The translations under genes were made by a program, and so were the position numbers. DNA of 64,000 nucleotides from Rahnella laticis (GTDB lineage Bacteria; Pseudomonadota; Gammaproteobacteria; Enterobacterales; Enterobacteriaceae). The stretch spans positions 620,001 through 684,000 of the forward strand of contig NZ_JADOBI010000003.1 of NCBI RefSeq assembly GCF_015644585.1, read 5' to 3'. Positions 32,653 to 42,978 of this stretch are shown here, in pieces. The notes below the pieces were generated by a model. It was not told the origin of the DNA, searched no databases, and saw only the letters and a program-made list of their open reading frames with translations. Position 1 is the stretch's first letter. The number at the start of each line of letters is the position of its first letter.

Positions 32653-35600
32653 GTGCGCCTGATCCCCGCCCTGCTGATGAGTTTATTGCTGGCTCTGCCT
32701 CTGGCGGCGACAGCAACCCCGACCGAAGATCAGCTCAAACAAGAGCTGAAACAGGCGGAAGCCAATAAAGAAATGGCCAATCAGACGCAGGTGGTTGAGG
32801 CGCTGCAAAGTGCGCTCAACTGGCTGAATGAGATGAATGTTTCGGCCGGGCGCACCACGCAATACCAGACGGTCATCGATGATTTTCCAAAACTGACACA
32901 GGCGCTGCGCCTCGAGTTGCAAAATCAGCCTGAAAAGCCGCCTGCCGTTGATGCCAGCATCCCTGCCGCGCAGTTAGAGCAGCAGATTTTGCAGGTCAGC
33001 AGCCAGCAGCTGGAAGAAACCCGCCAGCTGCGTCAGGAGCAGGACCGCTTCCGCGATATCAGCGATTCGGTCAGCCAGATCCCCCAACAACAAACCGAAG
33101 CCCGGAATGCGCTCAGCGATATTGAGCAGCGCATGCAGGCGGCCACGGCGGCGGCGGCATCTTCACCGCTGGCGCAGGCTCAGCTCAGCGCGCTTCAGGC
33201 TGAATCGGCGGCACGCAAAGCCAAGGTCGATGAACTGGAGCTGGCGCAGCTTTCTGCCAATAACCGGCAGGAACTGTCACGACTTCGCGCCGATCTCTAC
33301 AAAAAACGCGCCGATTTTCTCGACCAGCAGTTGCAGGCATTGCGCAACATGCTCAACAACCAGCGCCAGCGCGAAGCTGAACAGGCACTGGAAAAAACCG
33401 AGCAGTTAGCCGAGCAAAGCGGTGAGCTTCCGCATTCCATCAGCCAGCAGTTGCAGTCGAACCGCGAGCTGTCGCTGGCGCTGAACCAGCAGGCGCAGCG
33501 CATGGATCTGATTTCCTCGCAGCAGCGTCAGGCTGCCGCGCAGACACAACAGGTTCGTCAGGCAATTAACACTATCCGCGAACAGGCGCAGTGGCTGGGC
33601 GCGTCGAATCTGCTGGGCGAAACGCTCAGGGCGCAGGTTTCACGCCTGCCGGATATGCCTAAACCGCAACAGCTTGACCGCGATATGGCGCAGCTGCGCG
33701 TCCAGCGTCTGCACTATGAAGATTTACTGGATAAGCAGGCAATTTACCGTCAGGGACGTCAGGACGACGGCAAACCGCTGACGGCGGCGCAGCAAAAAAT
33801 CCTTGATGCTCAGCTGCGGACGCAGCGTGATTTGCTCAATTCGCTGCTCTCCGGCTGCGATACGCAAATTCTTGAACTGACCAAACTGAAAGTCGCCAAC
33901 AGCCAGCTGGTGGAAGCGCTGAATGACGTGCATGACGCCGCGCACCGTTATCTGTTCTGGGTCGCCGACGTCAGCCCGATTGGTTTTTCTTATCCGGTGC
34001 AGGTCGCACATGACCTGAAACGTCTGGTATCGCTCGATTCACTGAGCCAGCTCGGCGGTGCATCGATGATGATGATCACCAGCAAAGAAACGCTGCTGCC
34101 GCTGTTTGGCGCGCTGATCCTGGTGATTGTCAGTATCAGCTCGCGCAAACACTATTACGCGTTTCTGGCGCGCGCCAGCAGCAAGGTCGGCAAAGTCACC
34201 CAGGACCATTTCTCGCTGACGATGCGTACGGTGTTCTGGTCAATTCTGGTCGCCATGCCGTTGCCCGTACTTTGGGCGGCGCTGGGCTTCGGGCTGCAAA
34301 GTGCGTGGCCTTACCCGATTGCAGTCGCCATTGGCGATGGCGTGACGGCAACGCTGCCGATCCTCTGGGCGTTTATGGTCAGCGCCGCGCTTGCCCATCC
34401 TCAGGGGCTGTTTGTCGCGCACTTTGGCTGGCCTCAGCGCGCCGTTTCGCGGGCTTTACGCTATTACGCCCTGTCAATCTGGGTACTGGTGCCGCTGATT
34501 ATGGCGCTGATTACCTTCGATAATCTCAATGACCGCGAGTTCTCCAATACGCTGGGTCGCCTGTGTTTCGTTATTCTCTGTCTGGTGGTTGCGCTGGTAA
34601 CGCACAGCCTGAAGCGCGCGGGCATTCCGCTGTACCACGATAAACACGGCAACAGCGAGAATGTCCTCAATAACACGCTGTGGTGGATGTTGCTGGGCGC
34701 GCCGGTTGTGGCCGCGCTGGCCTCACTGATGGGCTTCCTCGCCACATCGCAGGCTTTGCTGGCGCGTCTGGAAACCTCGGTTGCCATCTGGTTTGTTCTG
34801 CTGGTGATTTATCACATAATCCGCCGCTGGATGCTCATTCAGCGACGCCGTATCGCTTTTGAGCGTGCAAAACAGCGCCGTGCAGAAATGCTGAACCAGC
34901 GCGCCCGCGGTGAAGAAGACGGACATCACGCCAGCAGCAGTAACGAAGGCACGGTGGAAATCGAAGAACCGGTGGTCGATCTGGATGCGATCTCCGCGCA
35001 GTCATTGCGGCTGGTGCGATCCCTGCTGACGCTGATCGCGCTGATCTCGGTGATCTTCCTGTGGTCGGAAATCCATTCCGCGTTTTCTTTCCTGGAAAAT
35101 ATTCATCTGTGGCAGGTTTCCTCGACCGTTCAGGGCGTGGAAAGCATGCAGCCGATCACCCTCGGATCCGTGTTGATCGCCATTCTGGTGCTGATTATTA
35201 CCACGCAGCTGGTGCGTAATTTACCCGCCCTGCTGGAACTGGCGCTGTTGCAACATCTGGAGCTGACGCCGGGCACCGGTTACGCCGTGCTGACCATCAC
35301 AAAATACGTTTTGCTGCTGATTGGCGGGCTGGTGGGCTTTTCGCTTATCGGGATCGAATGGGCAAAACTGCAATGGCTGGTCGCCGCGCTGGGTGTCGGG
35401 CTGGGCTTTGGTTTGCAGGAGATTTTCGCTAACTTCATTTCCGGCCTGATTATTCTGTTCGAAAAACCGATCCGTATCGGCGATACCGTCACCATCCGCA
35501 ACCTGACCGGCAGCATCACCAAAATCAACACGCGCGCCACGACGATTGCCGACTGGGACCGCAAAGAAATTATCGTGCCGAACAAGGCCTTTATCACCGA

Positions 35601-36021
35601 GCAGTTCATCAACTGGTCGCTTTCAGATTCCGTCACGCGTGTTGTACTGACCGTTCCGGCGCCATCGGAAGCCAACAGTGAAGAAGTGACACAAATCCTG
35701 CTTAACGCCGCGCACCGCTGTTCGCTGGTGCTGGATATGCCTGCGCCGGAAGCATACCTCGTGGATTTACAACAAGGGATTCAGATCTTCGAGCTGCGTA
35801 TGCATGCCGCCGAAATGGCGCACCGTATGCCGCTTCGCCACGAAATCCATCAGCTGATTCTGGCCGGGTTCCGCGAGCACGGCATCACGCTGCCGTTCCC
35901 TCCGTTCCAGGTCCGTATGGAAACGCTGCACCGTGCGCAGAATGGCAATAATGCGACGTTTACCAGCAGCAGCGGCAGTGGTCGCAGCGGTAACAGTTCA
36001 CGTTCTCCGGGTGATTTGTAA
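32653..36021 (+). CDS. mscM: Miniconductance mechanosensitive channel MscM (YjeP)
   Basis: MscM is a large MscS-family channel that releases osmolytes on hypo-osmotic shock. The start is GTG (reading MRLIPALLMSLLLALPLAATA, a signal peptide). The 1122-residue protein has a long periplasmic glutamine-rich coiled coil to about residue 450. About eleven membrane helices follow, from about residue 480. The conserved MscS pore and beta domain begins near residue 905 (GVGLGFGLQEIFANFISG, then FEKPIRIGDTVTI). The tail is Ser/Gly/Asn-rich. It is probably cotranscribed with psd, as in E. coli. Confidence 0.96.
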   Translation: MRLIPALLMSLLLALPLAATATPTEDQLKQELKQAEANKEMANQTQVVEALQSALNWLNEMNVSAGRTTQYQTVIDDFPKLTQALRLELQNQPEKPPAVDASIPAAQLEQQILQVSSQQLEETRQLRQEQDRFRDISDSVSQIPQQQTEARNALSDIEQRMQAATAAAASSPLAQAQLSALQAESAARKAKVDELELAQLSANNRQELSRLRADLYKKRADFLDQQLQALRNMLNNQRQREAEQALEKTEQLAEQSGELPHSISQQLQSNRELSLALNQQAQRMDLISSQQRQAAAQTQQVRQAINTIREQAQWLGASNLLGETLRAQVSRLPDMPKPQQLDRDMAQLRVQRLHYEDLLDKQAIYRQGRQDDGKPLTAAQQKILDAQLRTQRDLLNSLLSGCDTQILELTKLKVANSQLVEALNDVHDAAHRYLFWVADVSPIGFSYPVQVAHDLKRLVSLDSLSQLGGASMMMITSKETLLPLFGALILVIVSISSRKHYYAFLARASSKVGKVTQDHFSLTMRTVFWSILVAMPLPVLWAALGFGLQSAWPYPIAVAIGDGVTATLPILWAFMVSAALAHPQGLFVAHFGWPQRAVSRALRYYALSIWVLVPLIMALITFDNLNDREFSNTLGRLCFVILCLVVALVTHSLKRAGIPLYHDKHGNSENVLNNTLWWMLLGAPVVAALASLMGFLATSQALLARLETSVAIWFVLLVIYHIIRRWMLIQRRRIAFERAKQRRAEMLNQRARGEEDGHHASSSNEGTVEIEEPVVDLDAISAQSLRLVRSLLTLIALISVIFLWSEIHSAFSFLENIHLWQVSSTVQGVESMQPITLGSVLIAILVLIITTQLVRNLPALLELALLQHLELTPGTGYAVLTITKYVLLLIGGLVGFSLIGIEWAKLQWLVAALGVGLGFGLQEIFANFISGLIILFEKPIRIGDTVTIRNLTGSITKINTRATTIADWDRKEIIVPNKAFITEQFINWSLSDSVTRVVLTVPAPSEANSEEVTQILLNAAHRCSLVLDMPAPEAYLVDLQQGIQIFELRMHAAEMAHRMPLRHEIHQLILAGFREHGITLPFPPFQVRMETLHRAQNGNNATFTSSSGSGRSGNSSRSPGDL

Positions 36022-36056
36022 TACCGGTTTTGAAATAACGATATTTAATAGAAAAC

Positions 36057-36081
36057 CAGGGGCAGATTTTCTCTGCCCCTG
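36057..36081 (-). terminator. Terminator of the purine module
   Basis: A 10-bp perfect stem (CAGGGGCAGA / TCTGCCCCTG) with a 5-base loop is followed on the minus strand by GGTTTTCTATT. It ends the deaminase gene transcript and also separates it from convergent mscM. Confidence 0.8.
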
Positions 36082-36092
36082 AATCCATAGTT

Positions 36093-37451
36093 TTACAGAT
36101 CTGCAATCAACGCCGCCGCTGCTTTACGGTGCTGAGAAATCAGCGATTTGATATCCATCCCGACAATCTGTCCGTCAATCACCCGCCATTTTCCACCAAC
36201 CATCACGCGGTCAGCCCGTTCAGCTCCGCACAACAGCAGCGCGGCAACCGGATCATGGCTGCCGCTGAAACGTAATTCATCCAGCCGGAAAAGCGCCAGA
36301 TCCGCCTGCTTCCCGACCGCGATTTGCCCGATATCATCACGCCCGATAAGCTTCGCCGAACCGCGCGTTGCCCAGCCTAAAACCCTTTCCGGCGTGACGT
36401 ATTCCGCGCCATATTTCAGACGTTGCAGGTAAAGCGCCTGACGCGCTTCGTACATCAGATTCGACGCATCGTTGGACGCAGAACCGTCCACGCCCAAACC
36501 GATGGGAACGCCTGCCGCTTCAAGGTCGCGCGTCGGACACATGCCGGACGCCAGGCGCATATTCGACACCGGACAATGGCAGACCCCGGTTCCGGCAGCG
36601 CCAAGCCGCTGAATTTCGTCCGCATTGAAATGAATGCCGTGCGCCAGCCACGTCCGGTCATTCAGCCAGCCGACGCTTTCGAGATAGTCCACCGTGCGCA
36701 GCCCGAACATTTTCAGGCAGAACGCTTCTTCATCCAGCGTTTCCGCCAGATGCGTATGCAACCGGACGTCTTCGCGCTGCGCCATGGCAGCGCTTTCGCG
36801 CATGATGTCCGTAGTCACGGAAAACGGCGAGCATGGCGCCAGCGCAATCTGCATCCACGCCCCGTCACCGCGCTGGTGATAACGGTCGATCAGCCGCTGG
36901 CTGTCGCGCAAAATCGTATCTCCTGATTGCACCGTCTGCTCCGGCGGTAAACCTCCCTGCTCTTCTCCGAGGCTCATCGAGCCGCGCGTCAGCAGAGCAC
37001 GCATCCCCAGTTCGCGGACGACCTCAACCTGCACATCAATCGCCTCTTCCATTCCCTGCGGGAACAGATAATGGTGGTCAGTCGTGGTAGTGCAGCCGGA
37101 AAGCAACAGTTCGGCCATCGCCACTCGGCTGGCGAGCCCCAGCGCTTCAGGCTGCAAACGCGCCCAGACCGGATACAGTTTTTTCAGCCACGGGAACAGC
37201 GGCACATTAACCACGGGCGCCCAGGCCCGGGTCAGCGTCTGATAGAAATGATGATGGGTGTTGATGAGGCCGGGTAAAAGTACGCAGCCGGCGGCATCGG
37301 CAATCTGATCAACCGGCTTTGAGGGTAACTGGCCGGATGCCAGAACTTCGGCGATCGTGGAGCCTTCGACGACGATACCGCCGCGGGCATCGAGTTCATT
37401 GGCGGTAAATACCGCCAGCGGATTTTTAATCCAGGTGCGTTGCAAAGACAT
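36093..37451 (-). CDS. Amidohydrolase, probable 8-oxoguanine deaminase
   Basis: This is a metal-dependent amidohydrolase of the cytosolic nucleobase deaminase group. The 452-residue protein has the entry metal motif GLINTHHHFYQT, later ligands in LHTHLAET, and the catalytic Asp in GVDGSASNDASN. Its overall pattern resembles characterised 8-oxoguanine deaminases (hydrolysis to uric acid plus ammonia). Hydroxyatrazine-type and guanine deaminases are related alternatives that I cannot exclude. It lies 85 bases after an NCS2 purine permease on the same strand and ends at a terminator. The pair replaces the genes found here in E. coli between mscM and epmA. Confidence 0.8.
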   Translation of the reverse strand: MSLQRTWIKNPLAVFTANELDARGGIVVEGSTIAEVLASGQLPSKPVDQIADAAGCVLLPGLINTHHHFYQTLTRAWAPVVNVPLFPWLKKLYPVWARLQPEALGLASRVAMAELLLSGCTTTTDHHYLFPQGMEEAIDVQVEVVRELGMRALLTRGSMSLGEEQGGLPPEQTVQSGDTILRDSQRLIDRYHQRGDGAWMQIALAPCSPFSVTTDIMRESAAMAQREDVRLHTHLAETLDEEAFCLKMFGLRTVDYLESVGWLNDRTWLAHGIHFNADEIQRLGAAGTGVCHCPVSNMRLASGMCPTRDLEAAGVPIGLGVDGSASNDASNLMYEARQALYLQRLKYGAEYVTPERVLGWATRGSAKLIGRDDIGQIAVGKQADLALFRLDELRFSGSHDPVAALLLCGAERADRVMVGGKWRVIDGQIVGMDIKSLISQHRKAAAALIADL

Positions 37452-37536
37452 AACTGACTTCCTCTTAATGAATTCAAAAGTGAGTCAGCTCAGTTATGCC
37501 CTGTCTGCTGATCCAGGGGCGCACGCGCGGGGAACG

Positions 37537-38901
37537 TTAGTGAACCTTCACCTCTTCTGCCACAGCGATAGCGCGCTCTGCCGGCATCAGCAGATTCAGC
37601 AGGATGGCGATCACGCCGCCGCTGGTGACTGCGTGGCCGAAGATATTCCCCACAATCGGCGGGAACTGCGCAAGAACATCGGGCACCGCTTCAATGCCCA
37701 GACCGATGCCAAAGGAAATCGCGATAATTAACATTTCGCGGCGGCCAACCGGCGACTGCGTCATGATGCGAATGCCCGCAGCGACCACGCTGCCAAACAT
37801 CACCAGCGTCGCGCCACCCAACACCGGCGCAGGGATTTGCTGCAAGACTTCGCCGATAAACGGGAACAGCCCCAGCAACACCAGAACACCCCCGATGTAC
37901 ATCCCGACATAACGGCTGGCGACGCCGGTCATCTGGATCACGCCGTTGTTCTGCGCAAAAGTGGTATTCGGGAAGGAGGAAAACGCCGCAGCGATAATGC
38001 AGCTGACGCCATCGGCCAGGATCCCGCCCTTCAGGCGCTTACGGAAACTTTCCCCTTCAATGGGCTGCTGCGACAACATGCAGTTCGCCGTCAAATCGCC
38101 GACCGCTTCCAGAATACTGATAAACGACACCAGCGCGATTGGCACGAAGATGATCCAGTCAAACTTGAAGCCAAAACGGAACAACTGCGGCAGCGCAAAC
38201 CAGTCGCCCTGCAACGGTTTAAGCGGCAGATGTCCGGTCAGGGCAGCCGCGATACACCCGACAATAATCCCTGACACTATCGATGAAAGGCGCAGCCAGC
38301 GGACATTAATGCGGTTACATGCGACGATCACCAGCAGCGTCAGCGCGCCCAGCGCCAGATTGACCGGCGCACCGAAATTCGCCGCACCGTGCCCGCCCGC
38401 CCAGTCTGTAATACTGACTTTAATCAGGCTGATGCCAATCAGGGCAATCACCGTGCCGCTGACCAGCGGAGTAAACACGCGGCGCATCTGCCCGATAAAC
38501 CGGCTGACCAGAAGCGGAATAAAAGCCGCGACAAAGTTCACGCCAAAAATCATCGCCATGATGTCTTCAGGCGAGCCCCCGCGGCTTTTCACCAGCATTC
38601 CTCCGGACAGAATCACACCCAGAAATGCAAAACTGGTGCCTTGAAGGCAAATCATCCCCGCGCCCACCGACATAAACCGGCGCGCCTGAATGAACGTCCC
38701 GATGCCGGAAGCCAGCAGCGACATACTGATGAGATAAGGGAGATACGCATTCAGCCCGAGTACCGAACCGATAATCAGCGGCGGAGTAATAATCCCCACC
38801 ACGCTCGCGAGGACATGCTGGATGGCCGTGAAAAATGCCGGTGCCGGTGCAATACGCGCCTCCAGACCATAAAGAAGTTCTTTGTCGCCAGATTCAGACA
38901 T
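37537..38901 (-). CDS. NCS2-family purine permease (xanthine/uric acid type)
   Basis: This is an inner-membrane nucleobase:proton symporter of 454 residues with about 14 hydrophobic segments. The NCS2 signature FPNTTFAQNNGVIQMTGVAS is present, with the helix-8 acidic site in ISILEAVGDLTANC. It resembles XanP/XanQ-type xanthine carriers more than uracil carriers. It is the first gene of a two-gene unit with the deaminase, suggesting uptake of the purine substrate or product that the enzyme handles. The exact substrate is inference. Confidence 0.85.
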   Translation of the reverse strand: MSESGDKELLYGLEARIAPAPAFFTAIQHVLASVVGIITPPLIIGSVLGLNAYLPYLISMSLLASGIGTFIQARRFMSVGAGMICLQGTSFAFLGVILSGGMLVKSRGGSPEDIMAMIFGVNFVAAFIPLLVSRFIGQMRRVFTPLVSGTVIALIGISLIKVSITDWAGGHGAANFGAPVNLALGALTLLVIVACNRINVRWLRLSSIVSGIIVGCIAAALTGHLPLKPLQGDWFALPQLFRFGFKFDWIIFVPIALVSFISILEAVGDLTANCMLSQQPIEGESFRKRLKGGILADGVSCIIAAAFSSFPNTTFAQNNGVIQMTGVASRYVGMYIGGVLVLLGLFPFIGEVLQQIPAPVLGGATLVMFGSVVAAGIRIMTQSPVGRREMLIIAISFGIGLGIEAVPDVLAQFPPIVGNIFGHAVTSGGVIAILLNLLMPAERAIAVAEEVKVH

Positions 38902-39089
38902 AACGGGATCCCAGAGCTGATTGAGTAGTTATCCTGTAATGCATAAATCAGGCCAGCGGAGAGAAAATTTGCGTTAAATCGTTGAGGAGCCAGAAGGATT
39001 GCGGGTTCGCGCGGGGGTGTCATCTCTGAAACTTTAAAATCAGTGTTACGCGATTTAGGTACTTTTGTTTCACTAAAGGAGCAATTTTA

Positions 39090-39173
39090 ATGTTATTGCA
39101 CAATCACAGGGCAAGGAAAGGAGGCATGACGGGTAAGAAAGAGAATCCTGACCCGAGGGCCAGGATTGGGTAA
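39090..39173 (+). CDS. Possible 27-residue small basic protein
   Basis: A short frame encodes a basic peptide starting MLLHNHRARKGG and ending PRARIG. It is preceded by AAAGGAG at suitable spacing (9 bases). It lies between the purine permease and epmA, and its 3' end overlaps the epmA terminator hairpin. I recognise no family. It may be chance, so the call rests only on the ribosome site and the open frame. Confidence 0.3.
   Translation: MLLHNHRARKGGMTGKKENPDPRARIG
39144..39167 (-). terminator. Probable terminator of epmA
   Basis: A 7-bp stem (AATCCTG / CAGGATT) with a GC-rich loop is followed on the minus strand by CTCTTTCTT. It lies 14 bases after the epmA stop. Confidence 0.6.
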
Positions 39174-39180
39174 AACCGAC

Positions 39181-40158
39181 TCAGGCGCGTGTGACCGGGA
39201 AGGCCAGCACTTCGCTCAGGCTGCTCGCGCCCAGCGCAATCATAATCAGACGATCAACGCCCAGCGCTACACCGGAGCATTCCGGCATACCGTGTTCCAG
39301 AGCATCCAGCAGATTGTTATCGATAGGATGCTGAGGCAAACCGCGCGCGGCGCGTTTACGGTTATCCTGCTCGAAACGCTGACGCTGTTCGCGACCATCT
39401 GTCAGTTCGCGGAAACCGTTCGCCAGTTCGATGCCTTTGTAATACACCTCAAAACGCTCAGCAACACGGTGATCTTCGGTACTGATTTCCGCCAGAGACG
39501 CCTGCGTCGCCGGGAAGTGATACACGAAAGTCGGCTTGTCGCGGCCAATATGCGGTTCAACACCCATCGTAAACAGCAACTGCAATAAGGTGTCGCGGTC
39601 TTCTTCGGTATCCGCGATGTTTGATAAATCCAGCTTCGCGGCAACTTCACGCAGTTCGGTTTTATCCGCAGACAACGGGTCCACGCCCAGATGGCGCGTA
39701 AACGCCTGCTGATAGGACAGGGTTTCTGCCGTATCGCAATCGAGCACCTGTTGCAGCAGATCATCCACTTCATTCATCAGGCGGTACATGTCATAACGCG
39801 GACGATACCATTCCAGCATGGTGAATTCAGGGTTGTGATGGATACCGGCTTCTTCGTTTCGGAAGCTGCGGCCCATCTGGTAAATCGGCCCGCTGCCCGC
39901 AGCCAGCAGACGTTTCATGTGATATTCCGGGCTGGTCATCAGATACAACGTCATGCCGTCAGCCGCACCCGGCCCGACAAAACGTGTGTCAAAAGGCACC
40001 AGATGGATGTCGGTCACCGTGGCCTGGCTCATGGCCGGCGTTTCTACTTCCAGCACGCCGCGATCGGCAAAGAAACGTCGAATCTCAGCGAGAATAGCCG
40101 CACGCTTCAACAAATTGGCGACAGGAGCACTGGGTTGCCAGCTTGCCGTTTCGCTCAT
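39181..40158 (-). CDS. epmA: EF-P lysine ligase EpmA (PoxA/GenX)
   Basis: EpmA is a lysyl-tRNA synthetase paralogue that attaches (R)-beta-lysine to Lys34 of EF-P. The 325-residue protein has only the class II catalytic core. Motif 2 is in [20 protein letters not shown] and motif 3 in [15 protein letters not shown]. The anticodon-binding domain of true LysRS is missing, as expected. The substrate efp and the partner epmB lie 5 kb away in this window. It is divergent from frdA, as in E. coli. Confidence 0.96.
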   Translation of the reverse strand: MSETASWQPSAPVANLLKRAAILAEIRRFFADRGVLEVETPAMSQATVTDIHLVPFDTRFVGPGAADGMTLYLMTSPEYHMKRLLAAGSGPIYQMGRSFRNEEAGIHHNPEFTMLEWYRPRYDMYRLMNEVDDLLQQVLDCDTAETLSYQQAFTRHLGVDPLSADKTELREVAAKLDLSNIADTEEDRDTLLQLLFTMGVEPHIGRDKPTFVYHFPATQASLAEISTEDHRVAERFEVYYKGIELANGFRELTDGREQRQRFEQDNRKRAARGLPQHPIDNNLLDALEHGMPECSGVALGVDRLIMIALGASSLSEVLAFPVTRA

Positions 40159-40261
40159 GGTGATTTACTCCGAATTCAGAAAAGTCATGCAGTCTACCTG
40201 CAACCCTCAGGGCAAACAAATATCTCATTTTGCGAAGCAAAATACAGAGAAAGCCTAAACC

Positions 40262-40303
40262 TGCATTCACATCAAATTACCACTACTCCTCATTAGGTAT
40301 AAT
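40262..40303 (+). promoter_or_regulatory. FNR-type promoter of frdABCD
   Basis: TGCAT-TCAC-ATCAA (40262-40275) has one perfect and one weak FNR half site. A perfect TATAAT lies at 40298-40303, exactly where it should be for an FNR site centred at -41.5. The transcript would start near 40310, giving a leader of about 130 bases before frdA. Confidence 0.6.
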
Positions 40304-40440
40304 AATTCCCTTACAAATAATAAGAATATTAGCCTCTGGGACAGCGCCTGTATGTCATCAGCGGTGGTTAAGCCTCAGATTCAAAACCTTTTTCGCGGGT
40401 GTTTCAAACCCGATCTCATTGATGATAGTGGAGGAATGCA

Positions 40441-42240
40441 GTGCAAACCTTTAACGCCGACATTGCAATTATAGGTGCAGGTGGGGCGGGTTTACGCGCA
40501 GCAATAGCCGCAGCGGAAGCCAATCCCAACCTGAATATCGCGTTGATTTCGAAAGTGTACCCTATGCGCAGCCACACGGTGGCCGCCGAAGGCGGTTCTG
40601 CCGCAGTGACGCAAGATCACGACAGCTTTGATTTTCACTTCCAGGATACCGTTTCCGGAGGCGACTGGCTGTGTGAGCAGGACGTAGTGGACCATTTCGT
40701 TCATCAATGCCCGACTGAAATGGCGCAGCTTGAACTCTGGGGCTGTCCGTGGAGCCGTAAGGAAGATGGTTCAGTCAACGTCCGCCGTTTTGGCGGGATG
40801 AAGATCGAACGCACCTGGTTTGCCGCGGATAAAACCGGTTTCCACATGCTGCATACCCTGTTCCAGACCTCGCTGAAATACCCGCAAATCAAACGATTCG
40901 ACGAGCATTTCGTTCTCGATATTCTGGTCGATGACGGCCAGGTTCGCGGCGTCGTCGCCATCAATATGATGGAAGGCACCCGCGTACAAATCCGCGCTAA
41001 CGCTATCGTAATGGCGACCGGCGGCGCAGGCCGCGTTTACCGCTACAACACCAACGGCGGGATTGTCACCGGCGACGGCATGGGCATGGCGTTCCGTCAT
41101 GGCATTCCGCTGCGTGATATGGAGTTCGTGCAATATCACCCGACCGGCCTGCCCGGCTCCGGCATTCTGATGACAGAAGGCTGTCGTGGTGAAGGCGGTA
41201 TTCTGGTGAATAAAGACGGTTACCGTTATTTGCAGGATTACGGCATGGGGCCGGAAACCCCGCTCGGCGAACCGAAAAACAAATATATGGAACTCGGCCC
41301 GCGCGACAAAGTGTCGCAGGCGTTCTGGCACGAATGGCGCGCCGGTCGCACCATTTCCACTCCGCGTGGCGATGTGGTGTATCTGGATTTACGTCATCTC
41401 GGCGAGAAAAAGCTGCGCGAGCGTTTGCCGTTTATCTGTGAACTGGCGAAAGCTTACGTCGGCGTCGATCCGATCACCGATCCAATCCCTGTACGCCCTA
41501 CCGCGCACTACACGATGGGGGGGATCGAAACGGATGCGCAGTGCGAAACCCGCATCAAAGGTCTGTTTGCCGTCGGTGAATGTTCATCGGTTGGCCTGCA
41601 CGGCGCAAACCGTCTGGGTTCCAACTCACTGGCAGAACTGGTGGTGTTTGGCCGCATGGCCGGTGAAAAAGCGGCAGAACGCGCCGCCGAAGCCAAAGAC
41701 TACGGCAATACCGAAGCCCTCGACGCGCAGGTTCGTGATATCGAAAATCGCGTTGACGCGCTGATGAAGCAGGAAGGCGATGAGAGCTGGGCGGCCATCC
41801 GCGACGAAATGGGGCTGGCGATGGAAGAAGGCTGCGGGATTTACCGCACCACCGAGCTGATGCAAAAAACCATCGACAAGCTGACCGAGCTGAAAGAGCG
41901 TTTCAAACGCGTCAAAATCAAAGACACCTCCAGCGTTTTCAACACCGATTTGCTGTACACCATCGAGCTGGGGCACGGGCTGGAAGTGGCCGAATGTATG
42001 GCGCACTCTGCCCTGCATCGCCGGGAATCCCGCGGTGCGCACCAGCGCCTGGATGAAGGCTGTACCGAACGCGATGACGTCAATTTCCTTAAGCATACGC
42101 TGGCCTTTTATCAGCCAGATTCCGCGCCACGTCTTGAATACGGCGATGTGAAAATCACCACATTACCACCGGCAAAACGTATGTATGGCGGGGAAGCTGA
42201 GAATCACGATAAAAAAGATAAGGAGCAATCACGTGGCTAA
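40441..42240 (+). CDS. frdA: Fumarate reductase flavoprotein subunit
   Basis: FrdA is the catalytic subunit of the menaquinol:fumarate oxidoreductase used in anaerobic respiration. The start is GTG after GGAGGAATGCA, as in E. coli. The 599-residue protein has the FAD-binding [13 protein letters not shown] motif and the covalent-flavin His45 in [13 protein letters not shown]. Active-site blocks [22 protein letters not shown] and [11 protein letters not shown] are present. It overlaps frdB by 8 bases. An FNR-like promoter precedes the operon, matching its known anaerobic induction. Confidence 0.99.
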   Translation: MQTFNADIAIIGAGGAGLRAAIAAAEANPNLNIALISKVYPMRSHTVAAEGGSAAVTQDHDSFDFHFQDTVSGGDWLCEQDVVDHFVHQCPTEMAQLELWGCPWSRKEDGSVNVRRFGGMKIERTWFAADKTGFHMLHTLFQTSLKYPQIKRFDEHFVLDILVDDGQVRGVVAINMMEGTRVQIRANAIVMATGGAGRVYRYNTNGGIVTGDGMGMAFRHGIPLRDMEFVQYHPTGLPGSGILMTEGCRGEGGILVNKDGYRYLQDYGMGPETPLGEPKNKYMELGPRDKVSQAFWHEWRAGRTISTPRGDVVYLDLRHLGEKKLRERLPFICELAKAYVGVDPITDPIPVRPTAHYTMGGIETDAQCETRIKGLFAVGECSSVGLHGANRLGSNSLAELVVFGRMAGEKAAERAAEAKDYGNTEALDAQVRDIENRVDALMKQEGDESWAAIRDEMGLAMEEGCGIYRTTELMQKTIDKLTELKERFKRVKIKDTSSVFNTDLLYTIELGHGLEVAECMAHSALHRRESRGAHQRLDEGCTERDDVNFLKHTLAFYQPDSAPRLEYGDVKITTLPPAKRMYGGEAENHDKKDKEQSRG

Positions 42241-42967
42241 AATGCGAAGCCTGAAGGTTGAAATCATGCGCTATAACCCGGAGACGGACAACGCGCCGCA
42301 TCCGGTGGTGTATGACGTGCCTTTCGACGAAACAACGTCGCTGCTCGACGCGCTGGGCTATATCAAAGACTATCTTGCCGCCGATCTTTCCTACCGTTGG
42401 TCATGCCGTATGGCCATTTGCGGTTCCTGCGGCATGATGGTCAACCGTGTGCCAAAACTGGCCTGTAAAACGTTCCTGCGCGAATATCCGGACGGAATGC
42501 AGGTGGAGGCGCTGGCAAACTTCCCGGTCGAACGCGATTTGGTGGTCGATATGACTCACTTTATCGAAAGCCTCGAATCCATTAAGCCGTACATTATTGG
42601 CAATACCCGAACTGTAGCGGAAGGCCCGGGCAAACAAACGCCGGCTCAAATGGAGAAATATCATCAGTTCTCCGGCTGTATCAACTGCGGTTTATGTTAC
42701 GCCGCCTGCCCGCAATTCGGCCTGAACCCGGAATTTATCGGCCCGGCCGCCATTACGCTGGCGCACCGCTATAACCTGGATAACCGGGATCACGGCAAAG
42801 CCCAGCGTATGCCGCAGCTTAACGGCCAGAACGGCGTCTGGAGCTGTACGTTTGTCGGTTACTGTTCTGAAGTCTGTCCGAAACACGTCGACCCTGCCGC
42901 CGCGATTCAACAGGGCAAAGTCGAAAGTTCGAAAGACTTCATGATAGCGAGGCTGAGACCGCAATGA
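42233..42967 (+). CDS. frdB: Fumarate reductase iron-sulfur subunit
   Basis: FrdB carries electrons from the quinol to FrdA through [2Fe-2S], [4Fe-4S] and [3Fe-4S] clusters. The start is the GTG at 42233 ([15 protein letters not shown]) with AAGGAG ahead, rather than the frame's upstream ATG at 42185, which lies inside frdA. This gives 244 residues. Cysteine motifs are [25 protein letters not shown] and [15 protein letters not shown]. It overlaps frdA by 8 bases and ends 11 bases before the chosen frdC start. Confidence 0.98.
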   Translation: MAKMRSLKVEIMRYNPETDNAPHPVVYDVPFDETTSLLDALGYIKDYLAADLSYRWSCRMAICGSCGMMVNRVPKLACKTFLREYPDGMQVEALANFPVERDLVVDMTHFIESLESIKPYIIGNTRTVAEGPGKQTPAQMEKYHQFSGCINCGLCYAACPQFGLNPEFIGPAAITLAHRYNLDNRDHGKAQRMPQLNGQNGVWSCTFVGYCSEVCPKHVDPAAAIQQGKVESSKDFMIARLRPQ

Positions 42968-42978
42968 GGGAGGAAAAT

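Noticed and set aside
38959..38974. PurR-like sequence (ACGCAAATTTTC on the minus strand) upstream of the purine permease
   Set aside because: The central CG needed for PurR contact is missing and the right half is poor, so the match is not convincing.
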